NCBI GenBank assembly: GCA_011042225.1
Contig: DQXT01000015.1
Coordinates: 1-48,322, forward strand
Length of the DNA stretch: 48,322 nucleotides
Direction: 5' to 3'
From: Deltaproteobacteria bacterium
GTDB lineage: Bacteria; Desulfobacterota; Dissulfuribacteria; Dissulfuribacterales; UBA3076
Of the stretch, positions 16,642-22,977 are shown one piece after another; position 1 is the stretch's first letter; every line of letters begins with the position of its first letter. The notes under the pieces are model-generated. The model saw only the letters and a program-made list of their open reading frames with translations. It was not told the origin of the DNA and made no database searches. Position numbers and translations under genes: made by a program.

Positions 16642-17140
16642 TCATCCTTGCTTTATATTTCGTACATGCCTCGTCGCTGTACACGGCACCCGAAGTCTGC
16701 GTTTAATGCTTGCGCCACATTCTGGGCATACACATTGGCCTCCGGGCCCCAGTCCGCACCTTGCTTCTTTTTTAGAAAAAGTTGGGTTCTCTGAAGCCTC
16801 AGATGTCGTCGCAGGATTCTCCAGTTCTCCAGCGCGATAAGTATCAACAGCCTCCCTAATCTCCCCTTGGATACCGGTAATCACTATTATGCCGCCCTTT
16901 TAAATACCTTAAGGGCATTAGGGCCGACTCTTTTGGCCATGACCGTCTTTTATTACATGCTGTTCAGCCATCCATTGAGCTGCATGTATGCCTGCCCCTC
17001 TATCTGCTGTTCTAATGGATTTTCTCTGGCCTGAAATAAAAGGGCATCCGGATCGATCACCATAAAATATCAGCACCTTCTGAATCTCGAATCTATGAGC
17101 GTATCCATTTCTTTCCTGAAACTGGCAAAGCCAATTTTAT
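16642..17140 (-). pseudogene. Decayed NifX/NifB-C-terminal-like gene with zinc-ribbon tail
   Basis: Fragments of one protein family occur in order but in different frames. First come ALPVSGK (17134-17114) and EMDTLIDSRF, then a TGA, then MVIDPDALLFQARENPLEQQ, then GAGIHAAQWMAEQ in a second frame, VGPNALKVFK in another, and finally VITGIQGEIREAVDTYRAGE with a Cys-rich tail CVCPECGASIKRRLRVPC. This is the order of the dinitrogenase iron-molybdenum cofactor (NifX-like) domain followed by a zinc ribbon. At least three frameshifts and two stops break it, and the start codon is ATA after a strong AGAAGGAGG. The 240-base open C-terminal piece (16642-16884, GTG start) could still be translated. Riboswitch-like copy 3 lies just upstream. 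Confidence 0.75.
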
Positions 17141-17157
17141 CTTTTTTACCTCCTTCT

Positions 17158-17248
17158 AAATAAAAAGGCGCAACCCAATGTCTTTTTCTCATCGAGTTAC
17201 GCCTTCACTTTCATCCGCGCCTCTAGGGACCGGAGACCGCAAGACATC
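17158..17248 (-). promoter_or_regulatory. Riboswitch-like leader, copy 3 (upstream of the NifX-like pseudogene)
   Basis: Nearly identical to copy 2 in the core: ATGTCTTGCGGTCTCCGG, then CGCGGATGAAAGTGAAGGCG. The inner stem has GTC/GGC where copy 2 has GCC/GGC. The terminator pairs GGCGTAAC with GTTGCGCC followed by TTTTTATTT; its inner loop is unrelated to that of copy 2. The pairing is kept while the sequence differs, which supports the structure. The ribosome binding site of the decayed gene follows directly after the T tract. Confidence 0.72.
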
Positions 17249-17258
17249 CCTGATTTTT

Positions 17259-17552
17259 TTATTTTGCCTCTATCAATATCTGAGTAAGCTTTTTACGCAA
17301 TAACTCCAATCTCCTAGATTTAAATGCCTTTCTGCTCTCTTCCAGGACATCTATGGCCTCCGTAATGGCCTGTTTTAATTTGTTTTCATTAGGGAAATAA
17401 GCAGGCAAAGCCATTTGTTTTATGGTCTCAGCATCCACCCTTTTCTGCAATAAAGCGGTTATAAGACCGCATTGTATATCTATTTTCTGATGAAGTTCTT
17501 CAGCACTTCTATTAATGACAGCGACAAGATCTTTTTTAATATCCGTTTCCAT
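17259..17552 (-). CDS. Small helical protein of unknown function in the dtxR-feoA cluster
   Basis: A 97-residue, wholly helical, charged cytoplasmic protein (METDIKKDLVAVINRSAEEL at the start; KAFKSRRLELLRKKLTQILI near the end). It has a single Cys and no metal motif. An exact operator box (17576-17589) lies 23 bases upstream of the ATG, so it is probably controlled by the neighbouring DtxR-type regulator. I do not recognise the family. A FeoC-like helper role would be a guess. Confidence 0.65.
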   Translation of the reverse strand: METDIKKDLVAVINRSAEELHQKIDIQCGLITALLQKRVDAETIKQMALPAYFPNENKLKQAITEAIDVLEESRKAFKSRRLELLRKKLTQILIEAK

Positions 17553-17575
17553 ATTATTAGAAGGTCATATTTTAA

Positions 17576-17589
17576 TTAGACATATCTAA
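17576..17589. promoter_or_regulatory. DtxR-type operator upstream of the 97-aa gene
   Basis: TTAGACATATCTAA: arms TTAGA and TCTAA with a 4-base centre, identical to the box upstream of the regulator gene (18395-18408). The right flank also matches: both are followed within a few bases by ATTAAGGTA. Two identical 14-mers in front of two genes of one cluster are unlikely by chance. Confidence 0.65.
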
Positions 17590-17606
17590 CTATTAAGGTA
17601 AAAAAA

Positions 17607-17822
17607 TTATCCCACGATTATCTTACTGGCCATACCATAACCGATAACGAGCCTGGAATCTTTTAAGGCTATAATAACCGGACCACGTCCGTTCCGGTTT
17701 AAAACCCTTAGACTTACCCCAGGCACAAGTCCCATACTATAGAGTTTTGATCTTATTCCTGCACCTCCGCTTATATCTATAAGTGTTACTTCTCTTTCTG
17801 TATCAGCATTACTGAGGACCAT
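17607..17822 (-). CDS. feoA: Second FeoA-like protein, coupled to the DtxR-type regulator
   Basis: A 71-residue FeoA-family SH3-like protein: GIRSKLYSMGLVPGVSLRVLNR, then ALKDSRLVIGYGMASKIIV. It overlaps the end of the regulator gene by 14 bases and has a strong GGAGGGG before its ATG. It has no FeoB directly next to it; the transporter with its own feoA is 4 kb downstream. Stand-alone FeoA proteins may act with FeoB or with the regulator. Here coupling to dtxR favours a regulatory or accessory role (inference). Confidence 0.88.
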   Translation of the reverse strand: MVLSNADTEREVTLIDISGGAGIRSKLYSMGLVPGVSLRVLNRNGRGPVIIALKDSRLVIGYGMASKIIVG

Positions 17823-18378
17823 TGTGGTCTCCCCTCCTCTTTTCCATAGCTTCTATTTTTTCTTTAAAGTCATCTACAAATTCTTTCATATGCTCCAGGC
17901 ATTTTGCTCTATTTTTATCTTTTTTCCCATACTCATCAAAACGATCAAGCCAGTTTGTACCGACTCGAGGACAGGATTGGACAAACTCCATAAATGCTAT
18001 GAACCTGTCCAGTGTTGAAGAACTGATCGCATGCTCCATCTTACAGGCCTCTTCGTCAGCTATTGCAGGATCAATATTTAAAATATCCATCAAAAAACTG
18101 CGTAAAACACAGTGCCTTCGATATATTTCTTTTCCGATATCCCTTCCATCATCCGTCAGCTCTAAATATTCATATTTTTCGTAATTAATCAGTTCCCGCC
18201 TGCTGAGGGTCTTGAGCATATTGGTAACTGTCGGCATCTTTACCCCAAGCCTTTTGGCGATATCTTTTACTCGAACTACCCGTTTTTCCTTGTCTAGATT
18301 AAAAATAGCCTCCAGATAATCTTCCATTGCGTGTGTCAATGGTTTTGGCACGGTATTTCCTGTTTTCTTATTTTTCAT
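17809..18378 (-). CDS. DtxR/MntR-family metal-dependent repressor
   Basis: A 189-residue regulator. The N-terminal winged helix (EDYLEAIFNLDKEKRVVRVK, then IAKRLGVKMPTVTNMLKTLS) is followed by the metal-binding dimerisation domain with the characteristic EEACKMEHAIS segment (Glu, Cys, Glu and His ligands). No C-terminal SH3 domain is fused, but a separate feoA-like SH3 gene follows and overlaps, as if the two modules were split. The operator-like palindrome at 18393-18410 lies 15 bases before its start, which points to autoregulation. The gene context favours iron; manganese cannot be excluded from sequence. Confidence 0.9.
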   Translation of the reverse strand: MKNKKTGNTVPKPLTHAMEDYLEAIFNLDKEKRVVRVKDIAKRLGVKMPTVTNMLKTLSRRELINYEKYEYLELTDDGRDIGKEIYRRHCVLRSFLMDILNIDPAIADEEACKMEHAISSSTLDRFIAFMEFVQSCPRVGTNWLDRFDEYGKKDKNRAKCLEHMKEFVDDFKEKIEAMEKRRGDHNGPQ

Positions 18379-18392
18379 ATATCAGGATATTT

Positions 18393-18410
18393 TATTAGAC
18401 ATATCTAATA
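18393..18410. promoter_or_regulatory. DtxR-type operator upstream of the regulator gene
   Basis: TATTAGACATATCTAATA has 7-base arms (TATTAGA and TCTAATA) around CATA. It is the best copy of the box repeated at 17576 and 13818. A candidate -35 TTGACA (18453-18448) and TAATTA (18430-18425) lie upstream on the minus strand, so the box would sit just after the promoter, a position that blocks transcription. The divergent lipoprotein gene starts at 18591. The rest of 18411-18590 is AT-rich without a gene. Confidence 0.65.
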
Positions 18411-18590
18411 AAATTAAGGTAAGCTAATTAACATTCAAAAATTCTTTTGTCAAGCTTTTTTATAATAAATTTTGGTTTAATCATAGACATAAAAATCTCT
18501 ATGAAATATTATAAAAATGTCTCGAAAAAAATCCCTGAACTGGTCAATCACCTTATCATTTATAAATTGCCCGTGTGCGCGGAGGGTAAA

Positions 18591-19073
18591 ATGCCAAGAA
18601 TCCTTTTTTGTTTATTTTTTTCCATTATCTTTTTAACCGGATGCGGAGAAAGCGCAGAGAAAGAAAAAATTGAAAAGGCAACCGGGACAAAGGCCGATAT
18701 GGATCTTTCAAATAAGAAAATGAAGATCACCGGAGAGACTGAAAACGGCAAATATACTATTACCGCAGGAGAGGAAACCGAGATCCCGGGGGACTTCCCT
18801 GACGATGTATTTATCTATCGCCCCTCTAAGGTCATAATGGCCATGAAGGTGCCGGAAGGCCATTCCCTTACCCTTACCAGCAGCGACGACCGGTCCAGGA
18901 TCCTGGATACTTACAAACAAAAGATGGATGCAAAGGGATGGACCGAAGAGACCTCTATTATCATGGGGCCCCAGTCAACGATTGTTTACAAGAAAAATGG
19001 CCGTACAGCCAGCATCAGTGTCATCACTTCGGACAAGGCGCTTCAGATAAATTTGGTGGTCACCACAAAATAG
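18591..19073 (+). CDS. Lipoprotein of unknown function
   Basis: A 160-residue protein with a lipoprotein signal peptide (MPRILFCLFFSIIFLTGCGE; lipobox FLTGC). The mature part has a charged stretch, then GKYTITAGEETEIPGDFPDD and a C-terminal alpha/beta region ending in VISVITSDKALQI-like strands. The start was placed at 18591, preceded by GGAGGG; the frame is open further upstream without coding character. Short lipoproteins with a GEETEIPxDFPxDV segment occur in several deltaproteobacteria without known function. It is divergent from the DtxR gene and convergent with ychF. Confidence 0.78.
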   Translation: MPRILFCLFFSIIFLTGCGESAEKEKIEKATGTKADMDLSNKKMKITGETENGKYTITAGEETEIPGDFPDDVFIYRPSKVIMAMKVPEGHSLTLTSSDDRSRILDTYKQKMDAKGWTEETSIIMGPQSTIVYKKNGRTASISVITSDKALQINLVVTTK

Positions 19074-19123
19074 GACGGAAAATATAGATAGAGGCTCACG
19101 ATATCCGAAAGACTGCTTTTAAG

Positions 19124-20173
19124 TTATACATTAAATCGTATATCTAAAATATCGCCGTCCTGTACAAGGTAATTTTTGCCTTCAAGCCTCACCCTTCCAG
19201 CCTTTTGGGCGGCGGAGTGGTTGCCATGGGCCATGAGATCATCGTAGGATACAACCTCTGCCCTTATAAAACCCTTTTCCAAGTCGGAATGAATGGCCCC
19301 GGCGGCTTGCTGGGCAGGGGTGTCTTTCCGGATCGGCCAGGCGCGGACTTCATCTTTCCCCACGGTAAAGAAGGAAATAAGGCCAAGGAGCTGATGAGAT
19401 TCTTTGATCAAACGGAAAGTGGCGGGTTCTTCAAGGCCCATATCTTCCCTGAAGAGTTCCGCTTCTTCCGGTGAAAGCTGGGCCAATTCCATCTCAAGCC
19501 TCCCTTTAAGCTCTACAAAGACAGTTCCATTGGGAGTCTGCAGCTCTGTAATACCAAGCCCTACCTCATCTCCAGTGTTAAGGACTACAATACATGGTTT
19601 TGCCGAAAGAAAGGCATATCCCTTAAGCATAGGGGATTGGGCTATCTCTGAATATCTCCTTAATGCGTCCCCCCCTTCAAGAATGCCCTTGGCCCTGTTA
19701 AGGAGTTCCAATTCCTCTGGATTCCCTTTTTTTGCCTTGGTAATCTCTTTTTCCAGCCTCTCAACCTTTTTTTCCAAAATGATGAGATCAGTGAGAATAA
19801 GCTCTGATTCCATGGCCTCCAGATCCCTCTGTGGCTTGGGGGGCTCGCCGGACCGGTCAAAGTTACGGACCACATGAACCAGGGCGTCTACAGGATGAAG
19901 GAGTTTAAGGAGTTCGTCTATCGAAGATTCCCTGCCTTCTGTGGGAGAGACGGTCTCACCTATATCCACATACTGTACCTGGGCATAGATGGTCTTTTGA
20001 GGATTATATATGGATGAGAGTCTATCCAAACGGCTGTCAGGTACTTTGACTACCGCCAGGTTTGATTCTCTTTTGCCCTTCTGATAGGCAGAGACCTCTG
20101 CAACGCTTCCTGTAAGGGCGTTAAATATAGTGGTCTTACCAGAACCCGATATTCCGACTATTCCTAACTTCAT
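19124..20173 (-). CDS. ychF: YchF-type GTPase/ATPase (DUF933/TGS domain)
   Basis: A 349-residue Obg-related P-loop NTPase. The P-loop is GISGSGKTT (residues 6-14). A coiled coil at about 115-185 (LEKKVERLEKEITKAKKG) is inserted in the G domain, as in the family. The C-terminal TGS domain ends DGDILDIRFNV. YchF proteins bind ATP better than GTP and associate with ribosomes. It is the last gene of the long minus-strand run and is separated from moaB by the inverted-repeat element at 20188-20374. Confidence 0.9.
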   Translation of the reverse strand: MKLGIVGISGSGKTTIFNALTGSVAEVSAYQKGKRESNLAVVKVPDSRLDRLSSIYNPQKTIYAQVQYVDIGETVSPTEGRESSIDELLKLLHPVDALVHVVRNFDRSGEPPKPQRDLEAMESELILTDLIILEKKVERLEKEITKAKKGNPEELELLNRAKGILEGGDALRRYSEIAQSPMLKGYAFLSAKPCIVVLNTGDEVGLGITELQTPNGTVFVELKGRLEMELAQLSPEEAELFREDMGLEEPATFRLIKESHQLLGLISFFTVGKDEVRAWPIRKDTPAQQAAGAIHSDLEKGFIRAEVVSYDDLMAHGNHSAAQKAGRVRLEGKNYLVQDGDILDIRFNV

Positions 20174-20176
20174 GGG

Positions 20177-20335
20177 CTATATCTTTAGAAACTGGAAATT
20201 GGAAATTTGGCCTTCACGCCTTTTTACTATTAAAGTGTTCTGAACTTTTTTGTTCCACTTATCAAAATTTTGCCAAACCAAATCTGATAACTCTTCTGCC
20301 AGTTTGCAGACATCCAATTCATAAACTCGTTTCAT
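20177..20335 (-). pseudogene. Truncated four-helix-bundle (23S rRNA IVS/S23-type) protein
   Basis: The frame starts MKRVYELDVCKLAEELSDLV and continues WQNFDKWNKKVQNTL, the well-known first helix of the four-helix-bundle family first seen in 23S rRNA intervening sequences. After about 34 residues the family sequence (IGYQIIRSSDSIAANI type) is missing, and the frame runs into the right inverted repeat, giving IVKRREGQISNFQF. Intact members have about 120 residues and this has 52, so the core was deleted. A GGGAGAG lies before the ATG, so a short peptide may still be made. Confidence 0.75.
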
Positions 20336-20374
20336 CTCTCCCAAATTTCTAATTTCAAATTTCAAGTTTCAAGC
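20188..20374. repeat. Inverted-repeat element carrying the truncated four-helix-bundle gene
   Basis: Left end GAAACTGGAAATTGG, then AAATTTGG; right end CCAAATTTCTAATTTCAAA, then TTTCAAGTTTC. The ends are imperfect inverted repeats built from a tandem GAAATTN unit. The right end matches the right end of the shorter relic at 4036-4117 almost base for base. The right end overlaps the last codons of moaB. The element looks mobile or formerly mobile; no transposase is present. Confidence 0.7.
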
Positions 20375-20879
20375 CATCCTGCCGGCAGGGAGTAGTATCT
20401 CCCTTGATTTTATCCAAGGCATGCCTAAGTACCGGAAGTAATACTTCCATTCCAGAGGCCACAGCCGATGGGCTGCCGGGCAGATTGATAATAAGTGTTT
20501 CACCCCGCACGCCGGCGATCCCCCTTGAGAGCATGGCCCTCGGCGTGGCATCAAGGCCCTTGATGCGGATGGTCTCAGCGATCCCGGGAACCGTCCGTTC
20601 TATTATGGACTTTGTAGCTTCAGGTGTGATGTCCCTGGGAGACAATCCGGTGCCACCCGTTGTGACTATGATGTCCAAAGGAGTTATGTCTGTCCACTTG
20701 ATCAATATGTCTCTGACATCCTGTACTTCGTCAGGGACGGTTTTGTATAAGAGCACATTGTAACCGTGCCGTCCGAGCATCCGGCGGATTACAGGGCCGG
20801 ATTCGTCGCTCGCTGCCCCCCTGGCTACGCTGTCACTGACAGTCAGGACACCGGCGGTATATACTGGCTGTCCTTCTAT
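20355..20879 (-). CDS. moaB: MoaB/Mog-type molybdopterin adenylyltransferase
   Basis: A MoaB/Mog family enzyme that prepares (adenylates) molybdopterin for molybdenum insertion. AGVLTVSDSVARGAASDESG, VTTGGTGLSPRDITPEAT, RAMLSRGIAGVRG and IINLPGSPSAV are the family motifs. The conserved N-terminus starts 33 codons before the first ATG (20780), so the true start must be upstream; in that frame there is no ATG, GTG or TTG before the stop codons TGA TAA. The best candidate is ATA at 20879, overlapping the EF-G-like stop as ATAG, with GGAAG seven bases before it. From there the product has 174 residues. The last codons (LKLEI) and the stop come from the inverted-repeat element. It fits the nearby molybdenum- or tungsten-dependent formate dehydrogenase. 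Confidence 0.85.
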   Translation of the reverse strand: MEGQPVYTAGVLTVSDSVARGAASDESGPVIRRMLGRHGYNVLLYKTVPDEVQDVRDILIKWTDITPLDIIVTTGGTGLSPRDITPEATKSIIERTVPGIAETIRIKGLDATPRAMLSRGIAGVRGETLIINLPGSPSAVASGMEVLLPVLRHALDKIKGDTTPCRQDGLKLEI

Positions 20880-22951
20880 ACCCTTTCTTCCTTGGCCTGG
20901 CTGACAATCTTATCAGCTAGATTCGGCGGCACCTCTTCGTAATGAGACTGCCCCACGGTAAATGTCCCGCGGCCGGCGGTCATGGCATTAAGGTCCAGCA
21001 TATAGCGCTGAACCTCTGCCAGAGGCACAACCGCTATAATGGTCTGTCCGTCTTGGCCCGGCTCCATGCCCATAACCTTGCCCCTTCTGCTGTTTATGTC
21101 ACCGATTATATCTCCAACAGCATCATCCGGCACGTTTATGGTAAGTTTCACAATAGGTTCGAGCAGGACGGGCCTGGCCTCCAGCACTCCCTTCTTAAAG
21201 CAATTTATGGATGCTATCTTAAAGGCAATTTCAGAAGAATCCACCTCATGGGATTTACCGTCATAGAAGCGCACCTTTACATCAACTACCGGATATCCGG
21301 CAAGTGGTCCGGTCTCTATGGCCTCCTTCAGTCCCTTTTCCACTCCCGGAACGAAGTTTCTCGGGACATTCATTCCCACAAGTGCCTCTTCAAACTCAAA
21401 ACCCTTACCCCTTGGCAGCGGTGAAATATCAAAGTGGACCTCTGCAAACTGTCCTGCTCCACCGGACTGTTTTTTGTGTCGATAAATAACGGCTTTCTTT
21501 GATGTCTTTATGGTCTCATGATAAGGGATGCGCGGAAGGGCGAGGTCCACCCGTACTCCGAACTTCCTTGCCATCTTTTCTACAGTGGCATCTATATGAA
21601 TCTGCCCGCTTCCTGAAAGCAGGAGTTCCTTTGTCTGTTGATCCCGGTCCACACAAATTGTAGGATCTTCCTCCTGCAGTCGTGCGAGGGACTGGGTTAT
21701 CTTCTCCTCATCCCCCCGGCTTCTGGGCTTGAGAGCATAGGTCAGAACCGGACGGGGAAGAGATACAAAAGGATAAATTATCGTATTTGCAGGATCACAA
21801 AGGGTGTCGCCGGTAGCGGTCTCCTTCAGCTTTGCTATTGCTACTATCTCACCGGGGCCGGCCTCTTTTAAAGGTTTCTGTATTTTACCTTCAAGGACGA
21901 ATATCTGACCGTAACGCTCAGTTTTTTCCTTGTTTGAGTTATAGAGTGAGCCGTCGGATTTTAGCGTGCCGGAATAGACCCTGATAATTGAAAGACGCCC
22001 TGTATAGGGATCTGTAAGGGTCTTAAAGACAAGACCTGATACCGGGGCGTCCGGAGATGGAGTACGTGATGTTTCATCCCCGCTCTTGGGATCAGTACCG
22101 TAAACGCTTCCAAGCTCATCAGGCGAAGGCAGAAACTCTACAATCAGATCGAGCAAGGTGTTGCTGGCCATGTTTTTTAATGCTGAACAGCAACACACCG
22201 GGATAAAACCACCACTGGTTATTCCCTGTTTCAGGCCGGAGACGATCTCCTGAGGAGTAAGTTCTTTGCCTTCCAAAAATTTTTCCAGTAGTACATCGTC
22301 GGATTCTGCGGCAAACTCGATCAGATTGCCCCTTAAATTTTCCACTTCGGCCTGTAGAACAGCCGGTATATCAACAGGATTGGCATTACCGCTTCCATCA
22401 TTGCCAAACTCAAAGGCCTTCATCTGTATAAGATCTACAACACCCCTGAAATCCTCCTGTTCCCCAAGCGGCAAAAAAACCGGGACCAATCTCAGATCCA
22501 GGGCCTTCTTTATATCATCCACGGCCTTTTGGAAGTCCGCCCTCTCCTTGTCCATTTTATTGACACACATAATTACAGGACGGCCCGAGTCTTTGATAAT
22601 CGACCATACCTTCTGTGTCTGCGGCTTTACAGGACTTACAGCATCTACTACGAACAAAATATTGTCCGCCGCCCTGATGCCCATCTTGGCTTCAGCAAGG
22701 AAGTTGTCATCGCCTGGTGTATCGATAAGGTAAACCTCGGCCTTTTTCCAGTTCAGGTGATGAAACGCTGTGCTGACTGACATGTTGCGTTTGACCTCTT
22801 CAGGCTCAAAGTCCAACACTGAAGATCCGTCATCGACTTTGCCTATGCGCGAAGTCGCCTTGGCGGTGAAAAGCATGGCCTCTGCCAAAGAGGTCTTGCC
22901 GCTGCCACTCTGGGCAACAAGAGCGAAATTTCTTATGCTGCTGACGTCCAT
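20876..22951 (-). CDS. Elongation factor G-like GTPase (EF-G paralog)
   Basis: A 691-residue translational GTPase with all five EF-G domains. The G1 loop is AQSGSGKTS instead of the AHIDAGKTT of canonical EF-G, G3 is DTPGDDNF rather than DTPGHVDF, and G4 is NKMDKERADF. These variants define the widespread EF-G-like paralog family whose role is not settled; it is not the main translocase. I chose the ATG at 22951 (MDVSSIRNFALVAQSG), since 35 further upstream codons are not conserved. It lies 26 bases after fdhA and overlaps moaB. Confidence 0.88.
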   Translation of the reverse strand: MDVSSIRNFALVAQSGSGKTSLAEAMLFTAKATSRIGKVDDGSSVLDFEPEEVKRNMSVSTAFHHLNWKKAEVYLIDTPGDDNFLAEAKMGIRAADNILFVVDAVSPVKPQTQKVWSIIKDSGRPVIMCVNKMDKERADFQKAVDDIKKALDLRLVPVFLPLGEQEDFRGVVDLIQMKAFEFGNDGSGNANPVDIPAVLQAEVENLRGNLIEFAAESDDVLLEKFLEGKELTPQEIVSGLKQGITSGGFIPVCCCSALKNMASNTLLDLIVEFLPSPDELGSVYGTDPKSGDETSRTPSPDAPVSGLVFKTLTDPYTGRLSIIRVYSGTLKSDGSLYNSNKEKTERYGQIFVLEGKIQKPLKEAGPGEIVAIAKLKETATGDTLCDPANTIIYPFVSLPRPVLTYALKPRSRGDEEKITQSLARLQEEDPTICVDRDQQTKELLLSGSGQIHIDATVEKMARKFGVRVDLALPRIPYHETIKTSKKAVIYRHKKQSGGAGQFAEVHFDISPLPRGKGFEFEEALVGMNVPRNFVPGVEKGLKEAIETGPLAGYPVVDVKVRFYDGKSHEVDSSEIAFKIASINCFKKGVLEARPVLLEPIVKLTINVPDDAVGDIIGDINSRRGKVMGMEPGQDGQTIIAVVPLAEVQRYMLDLNAMTAGRGTFTVGQSHYEEVPPNLADKIVSQAKEERV

Positions 22952-22977
22952 AGATGCCAATTCCTTCCTTTTTAGAT

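Noticed and set aside
8756-17248. The three related leaders as a dispersed transposable repeat
   Set aside because: They all have the same orientation and lie just upstream of gene starts (one with a decayed gene). The terminator loops differ while stems are kept, and there are no terminal repeats.
14251-18378. Genomic island or prophage in the iron locus
   Set aside because: No integrase, transposase, tRNA boundary or attachment repeats were seen; composition by eye is like the surroundings.
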